6,022 bases of DNA from Candidatus Stahliibacteriota bacterium (GTDB taxonomy: Bacteria > Hydrothermota > Tepidihabitantia > SM23-42). Under the pieces are notes generated by a model. That model worked only from the letters and a program-made list of their open reading frames with translations. It ran no database searches and was not told where the DNA came from. Of the stretch, positions 1 to 5,681 are shown one piece after another. Every line of letters begins with the position of its first letter. The stretch's first letter is position 1. The stretch spans positions 1-6,022 of the forward strand of contig DAOVBK010000104.1 of the NCBI GenBank assembly GCA_030670605.1. Direction: 5' to 3'. The position numbers and the translations under genes were made by a program.

Positions 1-1
1 T

Positions 2-778
2 TTCCCGGACAAATTCTCGCAGCGCGCAGGCGCGTGTTTTGAGAAATTCGGTCATGATAAAGTGCGAGCTGGCATGGCACAATGGTACGTAAATGCGATC
101 GAACATGCACGTAAAAACCCGAAGGCGCAGGAATATCATAACAGGAATACTGAACTGTATGCGACGGGCATGTCCTCTCCCATACCAAAGGCATTCTGCG
201 ATTGTATCAATGTGTTTGACTGTTCCAAAGTTTCAGATGGTGGTGCCGCACTTGTATTTGCGAGTGAAGAGGGGCTTAAGAAAATCGGTGTTGACATGAA
301 GGACGCTGCAGAAGTTGTATCGTACGGACAGGTTCAAGATAATCTTACGACACCTCCTCCAGACCTTACGAAACTGACGACGTGTAGTATCGCTGCACAA
401 CGTGCGTATGAGCGTGCTGGTATCAAACCTGAAGAGCTTAGTGTTCTCGATGTGCATGACTGCTTCACGATTGCAGGTCTCTTGGCAATTGAAGCTGCTG
501 GTTTTGCTGAGTATGGTGAAGGTGCGGATTTCGTGAAAAGCGGCAAAACCAGGCTCAGTGGTTCCATCCCGACCAACACCTCTGGTGGTCTCGTCGGGTA
601 TGGTCATCCAACAGGTGCAACCGGTGTGCGTCAGGCGGTTGATGTTGTGCATCAACTGACGGGCAAGGCTGGCGATTATCAGGTGAACATAGATGGACAG
701 CGCCCCTATGGTATGATGTCGAGTATGGGCGGCGACGACAGGACCGTTGTGGCGATGATATTCCGGAAGACGGACTAA
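2..778 (+). CDS. SCP2-type thiolase (acetyl-CoA acetyltransferase-like), 5' truncated
   Basis: Thiolases of this group form or cleave a C-C bond between two acyl-CoA thioesters (acetoacetyl-CoA or 3-ketoacyl-CoA chemistry) in the cytoplasm. The frame is open from base 2, giving 258 visible residues. The N-terminal third, which would carry the nucleophilic Cys, lies outside the window. A GTG at 62 is internal to the conserved domain and is not a credible start. Visible family marks are DCSKVSDGGAAL (start of the second half of the fold), VHDCF (His codon 455-457) and GGLVGYGHPTGATG (His codon 605-607), the last two carrying the catalytic His residues of SCP2/archaeal-type thiolases. The tail reads MGGDDRTVV where many relatives have a GG-x-G pattern. 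The stop TAA at 776-778 directly abuts a palindromic repeat. Downstream there is no DUF35 OB-fold partner, which often follows archaeal-type thiolases. Substrate chain length cannot be told from sequence. Confidence 0.9.
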   Translation, partial: FPDKFSQRAGACFEKFGHDKVRAGMAQWYVNAIEHARKNPKAQEYHNRNTELYATGMSSPIPKAFCDCINVFDCSKVSDGGAALVFASEEGLKKIGVDMKDAAEVVSYGQVQDNLTTPPPDLTKLTTCSIAAQRAYERAGIKPEELSVLDVHDCFTIAGLLAIEAAGFAEYGEGADFVKSGKTRLSGSIPTNTSGGLVGYGHPTGATGVRQAVDVVHQLTGKAGDYQVNIDGQRPYGMMSSMGGDDRTVVAMIFRKTD

Positions 779-887
779 TGTCAAATTCAAAATGATAAAT
801 GTCAATTCAAGCCTAAATGTCCAATACCAAAGTTTGGACTTTGGATTTTGGCATTCATTTAGCATTGGGGTTTTGAAATTTGTCATT
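777..887. repeat. AT-rich imperfect palindrome built of degenerate sub-repeats (MITE/REP-like)
   Basis: The two ends are inverted copies: AATGTCAAATTCAAAA at 777-792 pairs with the reverse complement of the right end, AATGACAAATTTCAAAA (871-887), with one substitution and one indel. The centre is a perfect 6-bp stem, CCAAAG (827-832) and CTTTGG (839-844), around loop TTTGGA; the stem extends outward with mismatches. The left arm holds three similar units starting at 779, 800 and 818 (TGTCAAATTC, TGTCAATTCA, TGTCCAATAC). GC is about 31% over 779-890, against about 60% in the next 52 nt, so the right boundary is sharp. No protein is encoded and no clear target-site duplication is seen. I infer a non-autonomous palindromic repeat that, transcribed, could fold into a long hairpin and insulate the thiolase transcript from birA. 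It could also be a unique decayed hairpin; genome copy number is unknown. Confidence 0.65.
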
Positions 888-902
888 CAAGTGTACAGGT
901 CT

Positions 903-915
903 CGGCACTCTGCCG
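903..915 (+). other. Small GC stem-loop in the birA leader
   Basis: CGGCA and TGCCG form a perfect 5-bp stem with a 3-nt loop (CTC), about 28 nt before the birA start and inside the GC-rich remainder (891-942) of the thiolase-birA spacer. It is followed by TCTTG rather than a T-tract, so it does not qualify as an intrinsic terminator. A stem this short can occur by chance. No convincing promoter was seen in this spacer. Confidence 0.25.
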
Positions 916-942
916 TCTTGATAGCGCCGGCTTTGGAGCGAA

Positions 943-1647
943 ATGATTGGCAGTAAGGTATACTCATTAGACATTGTTGATTCAACCAATGAGTTCGCCA
1001 AGGCGCTCCTCAATGCTACACCAGAAGGAACGGTGGTGCTGGCACGGCAGCAGACGAATGGCAGAGGCAGGTTCGGGAAGACGTGGTTTTCCCCTGAACA
1101 AGGGCTCTGGATGTCTGTTGTACTGCGTCCGACAAATCCTGCGCTCATTACTATTGCCGCCGGCGTCGCGGTATGCGAGGCGCTTCATGATTGTGGCGTG
1201 TCGCCATCCATCAAGTGGCCCAATGATATCCTGCTGAACAATAAGAAAATTGGGGGTATTCTCACGGAGACTGTTGATCATCATGTGATTGTTGGTATCG
1301 GGCTCAATCTGAACATACAATCATTTCCTGATGACTTATCGGATGTCGCGAGCTCTGTATATCTCGAGACGGGGCAGCGCATCGATAGAGAAAAAGTGTA
1401 TAACCGCGTGTGCAGTCAACTGGAGAGATGTTACACAATGCTCATAGAAAATCAGATTGACGCGCTTCTCTCTCTGTGGCGCTCCCATGCAATGTTCCTC
1501 GGACACGATGTGGTTGTCGAACAGGGTGATAAAAAAATGACTGGCACGGCACTTGATATAAGTGAAAGTGGTGCACTCATCGTCACTCTGTCTGACGGGA
1601 GGCTGGAACGAGTTATCGGCGGAACATGTAGATTACTTGCTAGATAA
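943..1647 (+). CDS. birA: Biotin--[acetyl-CoA-carboxylase] ligase, class I (catalytic domain only)
   Basis: The enzyme activates biotin with ATP to biotinyl-AMP and transfers it to the acceptor lysine of biotin carboxyl carrier proteins in the cytoplasm. The 234-aa product starts directly with the catalytic domain: DSTNE near residues 13-17, the biotinyl-AMP loop GRGRFG at 40-45, KWPNDI at 91-96, KIGGILTE at 102-109 (K102 aligns with the catalytic Lys region) and VGIGLNLN at 117-124. The small C-terminal BPL_C domain follows (about 185-234, with GTALDISESGALIV). There is no N-terminal winged helix, so unlike E. coli BirA it should not act as the biotin-operon repressor. ATG 943 is the first start after an in-frame TAG at 922 and has GGAG at 935-938. 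The stop is followed after 9 nt by cobO, so the two are probably cotranscribed. No biotinylated target gene is in the window. Confidence 0.95.
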   Translation: MIGSKVYSLDIVDSTNEFAKALLNATPEGTVVLARQQTNGRGRFGKTWFSPEQGLWMSVVLRPTNPALITIAAGVAVCEALHDCGVSPSIKWPNDILLNNKKIGGILTETVDHHVIVGIGLNLNIQSFPDDLSDVASSVYLETGQRIDREKVYNRVCSQLERCYTMLIENQIDALLSLWRSHAMFLGHDVVVEQGDKKMTGTALDISESGALIVTLSDGRLERVIGGTCRLLAR

Positions 1648-1656
1648 CAGATACGT

Positions 1657-2166
1657 ATGATACAAATCTACACGGGTAACGGCAAAGGAAAGACGACTGC
1701 AGCACTTGGCCTCGCAATGCGGGCGGTTGGTCATGGCTTGAAGGTCATCATGATACAGTTCATGAAAGGTAAGATCAATTACGGTGAACTCGCAGCCGCG
1801 AAATCACTGCCAGGATTTATCATCGAACAGTATGGCCGGCCTGATTTTGTTAATCCCGAACAGCCAGACAAAGAGGATATCCGTCTTGCCCAGAAAGGGT
1901 TGCAGCGTGCTCAAGAAGTGATCGCAGGCACAAAGTATGACATTGTCATTCTTGATGAGATTATTGTTGCTGTGTCGTTTGGTCTGATTAAGGTTCAAGA
2001 GGTGATTGATTTGATTAAACGTACACCGACGGACATGGAGTTGGTTCTGACCGGACGCTACATGCCGCCTGAACTCGAGCAGCATGCAGACCTGATTAGT
2101 GAGATCAAGGAGACTAAACATTATTTCCAAAAAGGAACGAAGTCGCGACAAGGCATTGATTATTGA
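1657..2166 (+). CDS. cobO: Corrinoid adenosyltransferase, CobO/BtuR (CobA) type
   Basis: The enzyme transfers the 5'-deoxyadenosyl group of ATP to reduced corrinoids, giving adenosylcobamides for B12 synthesis or salvage. The 169-aa protein has the family's unusual P-loop at the very N-terminus (GNGKGKTT, residues 7-14), YDIVILDEI at 94-102, ELVLTGRYMPPEL at 128-140, ADLISEIKETKHYF at 144-157 and the end RQGIDY, matching the family's basic C-terminal motif. The length is slightly short but complete. One position usually Asn just after the DE motif (DEINVA in relatives I recall) is Ile here (DEIIVA, 101-106). ATG 1657 lies 9 nt after birA with no clear Shine-Dalgarno site, so translation may depend on the upstream gene. 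No other cobalamin gene is seen, which fits salvage or a dispersed pathway. Assignment to this family rather than PduO or EutT is firm from the P-loop and TGR motifs. Confidence 0.93.
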   Translation: MIQIYTGNGKGKTTAALGLAMRAVGHGLKVIMIQFMKGKINYGELAAAKSLPGFIIEQYGRPDFVNPEQPDKEDIRLAQKGLQRAQEVIAGTKYDIVILDEIIVAVSFGLIKVQEVIDLIKRTPTDMELVLTGRYMPPELEQHADLISEIKETKHYFQKGTKSRQGIDY

Positions 2167-2174
2167 GTGAAATG

Positions 2175-2202
2175 TTGACATTGTGGATGAAATACGTAGA
2201 AT
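2175..2202 (+). promoter_or_regulatory. Candidate sigma-70-type promoter upstream of rpoZ-coaBC
   Basis: TTGACA at 2175-2180 matches the -35 consensus exactly. After a 16-nt spacer, TAGAAT at 2197-2202 matches the -10 consensus at five of six positions. It lies in the 51-nt cobO-rpoZ gap. The predicted transcription start (about 2208-2210) falls on the rpoZ Shine-Dalgarno sequence, leaving only 8-10 nt of leader. This is a pattern match only; an unknown lineage may use different promoter sequences. Confidence 0.5.
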
Positions 2203-2207
2203 GGACG

Positions 2208-2213
2208 AGGAGG
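2208..2213 (+). promoter_or_regulatory. Strong ribosome binding site for rpoZ
   Basis: AGGAGG, within GAGGAGGT, is followed by 4 nt (TCTG) and the ATG at 2218. It is the strongest such site in the first half of the window and fixes the start of this very short gene; an in-frame TAG at 2197 excludes a longer product. Confidence 0.75.
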
Positions 2214-2217
2214 TCTG

Positions 2218-2412
2218 ATGATTCTACCAACAGAAAAGATTTACAAGATGTTTGAAAACAAGTACAAGGCAGTCAATGTTGCAGCCTTGGAAGCACGCAA
2301 ACTCAAGGATGATCAAACCAAAGGTCTTCTGGAGGAGTATATCAATCCTGTTTTTGAATCAATGAAAAAACTCGTTGCCGGGAAAATAAAATGGACCGAA
2401 AGAACGTCATAA
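2218..2412 (+). CDS. rpoZ: RNA polymerase omega subunit-like protein
   Basis: Omega is the small subunit that wraps the C-terminus of beta' and helps assemble RNA polymerase. The 64-aa product shows the family core KYKAVNVAALEARKLKDD (residues 15-32), corresponding to the conserved helix with (V)AA-x-(R/E)AR-x-L, followed by EEYINPVFESMKKLVAGKIKW (39-59), resembling the NP..(A)L..(L).GKI segment of omega proteins from several non-proteobacterial phyla. It lacks the acidic extended tail of the E. coli protein, which is about 90 aa. Its position directly before coaBC supports the call, since rpoZ and coaBC (dfp) are often adjacent in bacteria, commonly with gmk upstream. Here cobO takes that upstream place. 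Its last 22 nt overlap coaBC in another frame, suggesting coupled translation. The similarity is short, so the call rests on motif plus context. Confidence 0.8.
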   Translation: MILPTEKIYKMFENKYKAVNVAALEARKLKDDQTKGLLEEYINPVFESMKKLVAGKIKWTERTS

Positions 2413-3563
2413 TTGGCATTTGCGGTTCGATTGCTGCATATAAGACCCTTAAACTGATTCGGCTACTCAAGAAACGTGGCGCAGATGTCAGAGTTATTCT
2501 GACCACGTCAGCAACACATTTCGTGACGCCACTCAGTTGCCAGACGCTCTCTGAGAATGAGGTATTCATTGACCAGTTCGTACTGACCCGTGGTATCAAA
2601 CACATTACACTGTCTGACTGGGCTGATCTTCTCGTCATTGCTCCCGCCTCGGCGAATATCATTGGCAAGGCAGCAAGTGGCATTGCTGATGACCTACTTT
2701 CAACGACGCTCGTATCATTTGCAAAACCGATTCTCATCGTACCGGCAATGGACGGTCATATGTGGCAGAATGGCATTGTACAGTCCAATGTGGCGAGATT
2801 AAAACGGACCGGCTACTCTTTTTTGAATCCTGTGCAGGGTGTTCTCGCATCGGGCAAGACTGGTACAGGTCGTTTTCCACCGCCCGAACTCACACTCAGA
2901 AAAATCATGACGCTTCACAAGGGATACAAATCCTTGGAGGGAAGGAAGTTTTTGATATCGGGTGGTAGGACAGAAGAGGATATTGACCCGGTACGCATCA
3001 TCACAAATCGATCTTCAGGACGGATGGCATTGGAGCTGCTCTATGCTATTGTGTGCAGAGATGGCATGGCAAAGGGTGTATTTGGTGAAGTTGGTGTCCC
3101 ATTGCCCGAGGAGATGGATATTGCACGTGTGCGTACGTCATCCGAGATGTTAAAAGAACTCAAAAGATGGTTTAGATGGTCCGATTGCCTGGTAATGGCT
3201 GCGGCAGTTGGTGACTACAAGCCAAAGAAGAGAAGTCAGAGCAAGATCCATACTGATGCGCTTACTGTTCAGTTGGCAAAGAATGTTGATTTGCTTGCTG
3301 AACTATCAAAATCAAACAGCGGACAGCTTATGGTTGGCTTTTCTCTCGATGAACAGAACCATGTAACAAAGGGCAAAAAGAAGCTTGCAAAGAAAGGATT
3401 GGATCTAATTGTATTGAATGAACCATCTGTGCTCGACAGCGATCGCGCCAAAGCGCAGATAATGAGGAAAAACGGTAGGATAACAAAAGTGGCAACCACG
3501 AGCAAGTGGCATCTTGCTCACAAGATTCTTGATCTCTGTCTTGAGATAATGAATCGTTCATAA
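2391..3563 (+). CDS. coaBC: Bifunctional phosphopantothenoylcysteine decarboxylase / phosphopantothenate--cysteine ligase
   Basis: CoaB ligates cysteine to 4'-phosphopantothenate (CTP-dependent in most bacteria) and CoaC, an FMN enzyme, decarboxylates the product to phosphopantetheine, two steps of CoA synthesis. The 390-aa length is normal. The CoaC half (about 1-180) has GICGSIAAYK (9-18), the active-site His71 in KHITLSDWADL, PASAN (85-89), GIADDLLST (97-105) and PAMDGHMW (118-125). The CoaB half (about 182-390) has SGGRTEEDIDPVRIITNRSSG (190-210), AAAVGDYKPKK (270-280), K285 in SKIH at the KXKK site, and VGFSLDEQN (315-323). Two residues differ from the E. coli pattern: Asp121 replaces Asn of PXMNXXMW, and Ser154 (LASG) sits where E. 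coli has the redox Cys158 (ACG). I recall both variants in other phyla such as Bacteroidota, so I do not call the gene inactive. ATG 2391 lies just before the first beta strand and overlaps rpoZ by 22 nt. Confidence 0.96.
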   Translation: MDRKNVIIGICGSIAAYKTLKLIRLLKKRGADVRVILTTSATHFVTPLSCQTLSENEVFIDQFVLTRGIKHITLSDWADLLVIAPASANIIGKAASGIADDLLSTTLVSFAKPILIVPAMDGHMWQNGIVQSNVARLKRTGYSFLNPVQGVLASGKTGTGRFPPPELTLRKIMTLHKGYKSLEGRKFLISGGRTEEDIDPVRIITNRSSGRMALELLYAIVCRDGMAKGVFGEVGVPLPEEMDIARVRTSSEMLKELKRWFRWSDCLVMAAAVGDYKPKKRSQSKIHTDALTVQLAKNVDLLAELSKSNSGQLMVGFSLDEQNHVTKGKKKLAKKGLDLIVLNEPSVLDSDRAKAQIMRKNGRITKVATTSKWHLAHKILDLCLEIMNRS

Positions 3564-3586
3564 CAACAGAAAGGATAATCCACAGC

Positions 3587-4957
3587 ATGGAAGAAAAGCG
3601 TGTACCACCGCACGCTCCCGAAGCAGAAGAAGCAGTGCTCGGTGCTGCGATGCTTGATGCAACGGCAGTACCGAAAATCATGGAAATTCTGCAGCATGAG
3701 CAGACGTTTTATTCACCCGTAAATCAGAAGATATTCCGGGCAGTGGTTGAGTTGTTCAACGACAACGTGACGGCAGACCTTGTTACGGTGACCGATTGGC
3801 TGAAACAGCACAAAATGCTCGATGATATTGGCGGACCAGAATATCTTTCAAGCCTCGTGGCGAACGTCCTGACAACTGCTAATGTGGAGCATCATGCACG
3901 TGTTATCCTCGACAAATCAATCAAACGTGGCATTATTAAAACGTCCATGGAACTTCTGAAGAACAGTTTCGAAGATAGCCAGAACGCTGCAGAGCTTGTT
4001 GATTTTGCTCAGAATTCAGTATTCCAGATTAAAGAAAGTGGTCTCAGACGAGAACCAATGCATATCAGAACCTACATAAAAGGAATACTGGAGGCTGCGG
4101 AATCCATGCGCGGAGAGCGCATGATAACTGGTGTTGAAACAGGATACTACCGACTCGATGAGATGACGTCTGGTTTTCAGAAGGGAGATTTCATTGTTAT
4201 TGCGGGAAGACCATCAATGGGGAAAACGGCATTTGTTTTGAATATCGCAGCGCATGCCGCCACAAAGAACAACATTCCTGTTGCTATTTTCTCGCTCGAG
4301 ATGTCTGGCGAGGCCTTAGTGCAGCGACTTCTCTGTGGTGAGGCAGAGGTTGGTCTCCAGGATCTGCGACGTGGCAAGTTAGGTAATGAAGATTGGGTGC
4401 GACTCGCTACGGCAGCAGGGGATCTTAACAAGGCACCAGTGTTTATTGATGACTCTCCAGACCTCAATATCTATGAGTTGAAGGCAAAGGCGCGCAGACT
4501 CAAGGTTGAGAACGACATCCGTCTACTCATGCTCGATTATATGCAACTCCTCGAAGGACCTCAGACCTTCAGGACAGCGTCACGGCAACAGGAGATTTCA
4601 GAAATATCGAGAGCACTGAAGGGACTCTCAAAAGAACTCAATATACCAGTTGTTGTCGTTTCCCAGCTTTCCAGAATGCCCGAACATAGAGAAGACCGGC
4701 GCCCACGGCTTGCCGACCTGCGCGAAAGTGGTGCTATTGAACAGGATGCTGATGTCGTCATTTTCATCTACCGCGAAGAAGTGTATGACCGAGAGTCAGA
4801 GAAGAAGGGTCTCGCAGAGATCAATATCGCAAAACAACGGAATGGTCCAACCGGTGTGCTGGAACTCGGTTTCTATAATGAGTACACCCGGTTCACTAAC
4901 ATTACCCACAGGGAAGAGCGAGCCCCTGAAGAGGAGGAAGCGCATGAACCTTTTTAG
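3587..4957 (+). CDS. dnaB: Replicative DNA helicase DnaB
   Basis: This is the hexameric 5'-3' helicase that unwinds DNA at the replication fork and interacts with DnaG primase. The 456-aa protein is full length for the family. The N-terminal domain (about 7-110) starts PPHAPEAEEAVLGAAML. After a linker (about 110-180), the RecA-like motor has Walker A GRPSMGKTA (207-215), SLEMSGEALVQRLL (236-249), Walker B LLMLDYMQLL (313-322), SQLSRMPEHREDRRPRLADL (359-378), ESGAIEQDAD (380-389) and the arginine-finger segment KQRNGP (416-421). No intein interrupts the Walker or SQLSR motifs, which are frequent intein sites. The C-terminus is a Glu-rich tail (APEEEEAHEPF) whose codons also form the binding site for the next gene. 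ATG 3587 lies 23 nt after coaBC, preceded by AGAAAGGA at 3569-3576, a modest site with wide spacing. Walker residues are intact, so activity is expected. Confidence 0.97.
   Translation: MEEKRVPPHAPEAEEAVLGAAMLDATAVPKIMEILQHEQTFYSPVNQKIFRAVVELFNDNVTADLVTVTDWLKQHKMLDDIGGPEYLSSLVANVLTTANVEHHARVILDKSIKRGIIKTSMELLKNSFEDSQNAAELVDFAQNSVFQIKESGLRREPMHIRTYIKGILEAAESMRGERMITGVETGYYRLDEMTSGFQKGDFIVIAGRPSMGKTAFVLNIAAHAATKNNIPVAIFSLEMSGEALVQRLLCGEAEVGLQDLRRGKLGNEDWVRLATAAGDLNKAPVFIDDSPDLNIYELKAKARRLKVENDIRLLMLDYMQLLEGPQTFRTASRQQEISEISRALKGLSKELNIPVVVVSQLSRMPEHREDRRPRLADLRESGAIEQDADVVIFIYREEVYDRESEKKGLAEINIAKQRNGPTGVLELGFYNEYTRFTNITHREERAPEEEEAHEPF
4932..4937 (+). promoter_or_regulatory. Ribosome binding site of mlaE inside the dnaB 3' end
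   Basis: AGGAGG is followed by 6 nt (AAGCGC) and ATG 4944. It lies within the Glu codons of the DnaB tail. It selects 4944 as the permease start, although the same frame is open back into dnaB; upstream residues in that frame lack the family's features. Confidence 0.8.
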
Positions 4958-5681
4958 CAGCATCGGTGATTTCTTCTTCTTCTTCATCCGTAGTCTCTTT
5001 GTACCATGGCATCTCAAGACGACACGTGACCGCATTGTGTATCAGATTTACAATATTGGTATCGGTTCCTTGCCGATCATTGTGGTTATTGCAGTATTCA
5101 CCGGATTAGTATCGACGGTGCAGACATCGTATCAGATTATCGGAACGGTTCCTCGCTACATCCTCGGCTCAACGCTGGCGCGTATGGTGATGATAGAGCT
5201 CGGTCCAATCCTCACGGCGCTCATGGTGAGTGGTCGCTGTGCCTCATCTATGGCAGCGGAGATTGGTACCATGCGTATTACTGAACAGATTGATGCGCTC
5301 GAGACGATGGCGATTAATCCATACCGATTCTTGAATTTGCCACGTATCATCGGCACATTTGTTTCACTACCTCTACTGACGGTCATTGCGGAATTTGTCG
5401 CAATCGCCTGCGGTGCAGCGTATGCGCATTACTTCCTCGAAATACCGTTTGATGTCTTTAACTACGGTATTACACACTATTTCTTTGCCCGTGATTTCTT
5501 TGCTGGACTCGTGAAATCAGTTTTCTTTGCATTTGTGATTGCCGCGTCTGGTTGCTATTTTGGTTTTACTGTGCAGGGTGGCGCAAAAGAGGTTGGTAAG
5601 GCAGCAACACTGGCGGTCGTAACTGCATCGATACTCATCCTTGTTCTTGATTTTTTGATTGCACTGGTCATATTCGGATGA
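4944..5681 (+). CDS. mlaE: MlaE/YrbE-family ABC transporter permease
   Basis: MlaE permeases are the inner-membrane dimeric core of Mce-type transporters that move phospholipids between inner and outer membranes. The 245-aa product has an amphipathic, Phe-rich N-terminus (residues 4-20, five consecutive Phe), then hydrophobic segments at about 38-60, 75-98, 137-165, 186-207 and 221-244. The hallmark stretch is MIELGPILTALMVSGR (83-98) continuing AAEIGTMRITEQIDALETM (104-122), the conserved ELGP...GTM..TEQIDAL core of this family, and INPYRFLNLPRI follows. Near the C-terminus, GCYFGFTVQGGAKEVGKAAT (203-222) matches the family's CY.G....GGA.GVG.AT motif. ATG 4944 is chosen from the AGGAGG site 6 nt upstream and a normal length. 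It overlaps dnaB by 14 nt and the ATPase gene by 4 nt. An MlaD-type MCE protein would be expected beyond the window. Confidence 0.94.
   Translation: MNLFSSIGDFFFFFIRSLFVPWHLKTTRDRIVYQIYNIGIGSLPIIVVIAVFTGLVSTVQTSYQIIGTVPRYILGSTLARMVMIELGPILTALMVSGRCASSMAAEIGTMRITEQIDALETMAINPYRFLNLPRIIGTFVSLPLLTVIAEFVAIACGAAYAHYFLEIPFDVFNYGITHYFFARDFFAGLVKSVFFAFVIAASGCYFGFTVQGGAKEVGKAATLAVVTASILILVLDFLIALVIFG
4971..4985 (+). repeat. (TTC)5 triplet repeat in mlaE
   Basis: Five perfect TTC codons in a row encode Phe10-14 in the N-terminal amphipathic region of the permease. Slippage by whole units would keep the frame and change only the length of the Phe run. It is short enough to be chance in a Phe-rich segment. 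Confidence 0.6.

Noticed and set aside
62..64. GTG as a possible start of the thiolase.
   Set aside because: The frame is open to base 2 and residues before the GTG (RAGACFEKFGHDK) continue the conserved domain, so the gene starts outside the window.
233..886. Long antisense open frame of 217 codons opposite the thiolase and through the palindrome.
   Set aside because: It is the shadow of a strongly conserved thiolase on the other strand, its start lies in the AT-rich palindrome, and its translation shows no recognisable motif.
873..899. TTGAAA-15-TACAGG as a promoter for birA.
   Set aside because: The spacer is short, the -10 match is poor, and the -35 part lies within the palindrome arm. 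It is no better than chance in AT-rich DNA.
903..915. CGGCA-CTC-TGCCG as an intrinsic terminator.
   Set aside because: The stem is only 5 bp and is followed by TCTTG, not a T-run.
2172..2255. Short frame from ATG 2172 reading through the rpoZ start in another frame.
   Set aside because: It has no ribosome site and no motif, and most of its length is a shadow of rpoZ.
3328..3681. Antisense frame across the coaBC-dnaB junction.
   Set aside because: It covers the conserved ends of two well-supported genes and its translation is low-complexity Ser/Cys-rich sequence without homology I recognise.
4205..4850. Possible intein or insertion in the dnaB motor domain.
   Set aside because: Walker A, Walker B, SQLSR and the arginine-finger segment are contiguous and the total length is normal.
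4650..4943. Upstream extension of the permease frame inside dnaB.
   Set aside because: The extension overlaps conserved DnaB motor motifs in another frame and adds about 98 residues with no family features. The AGGAGG site and normal family length support ATG 4944.
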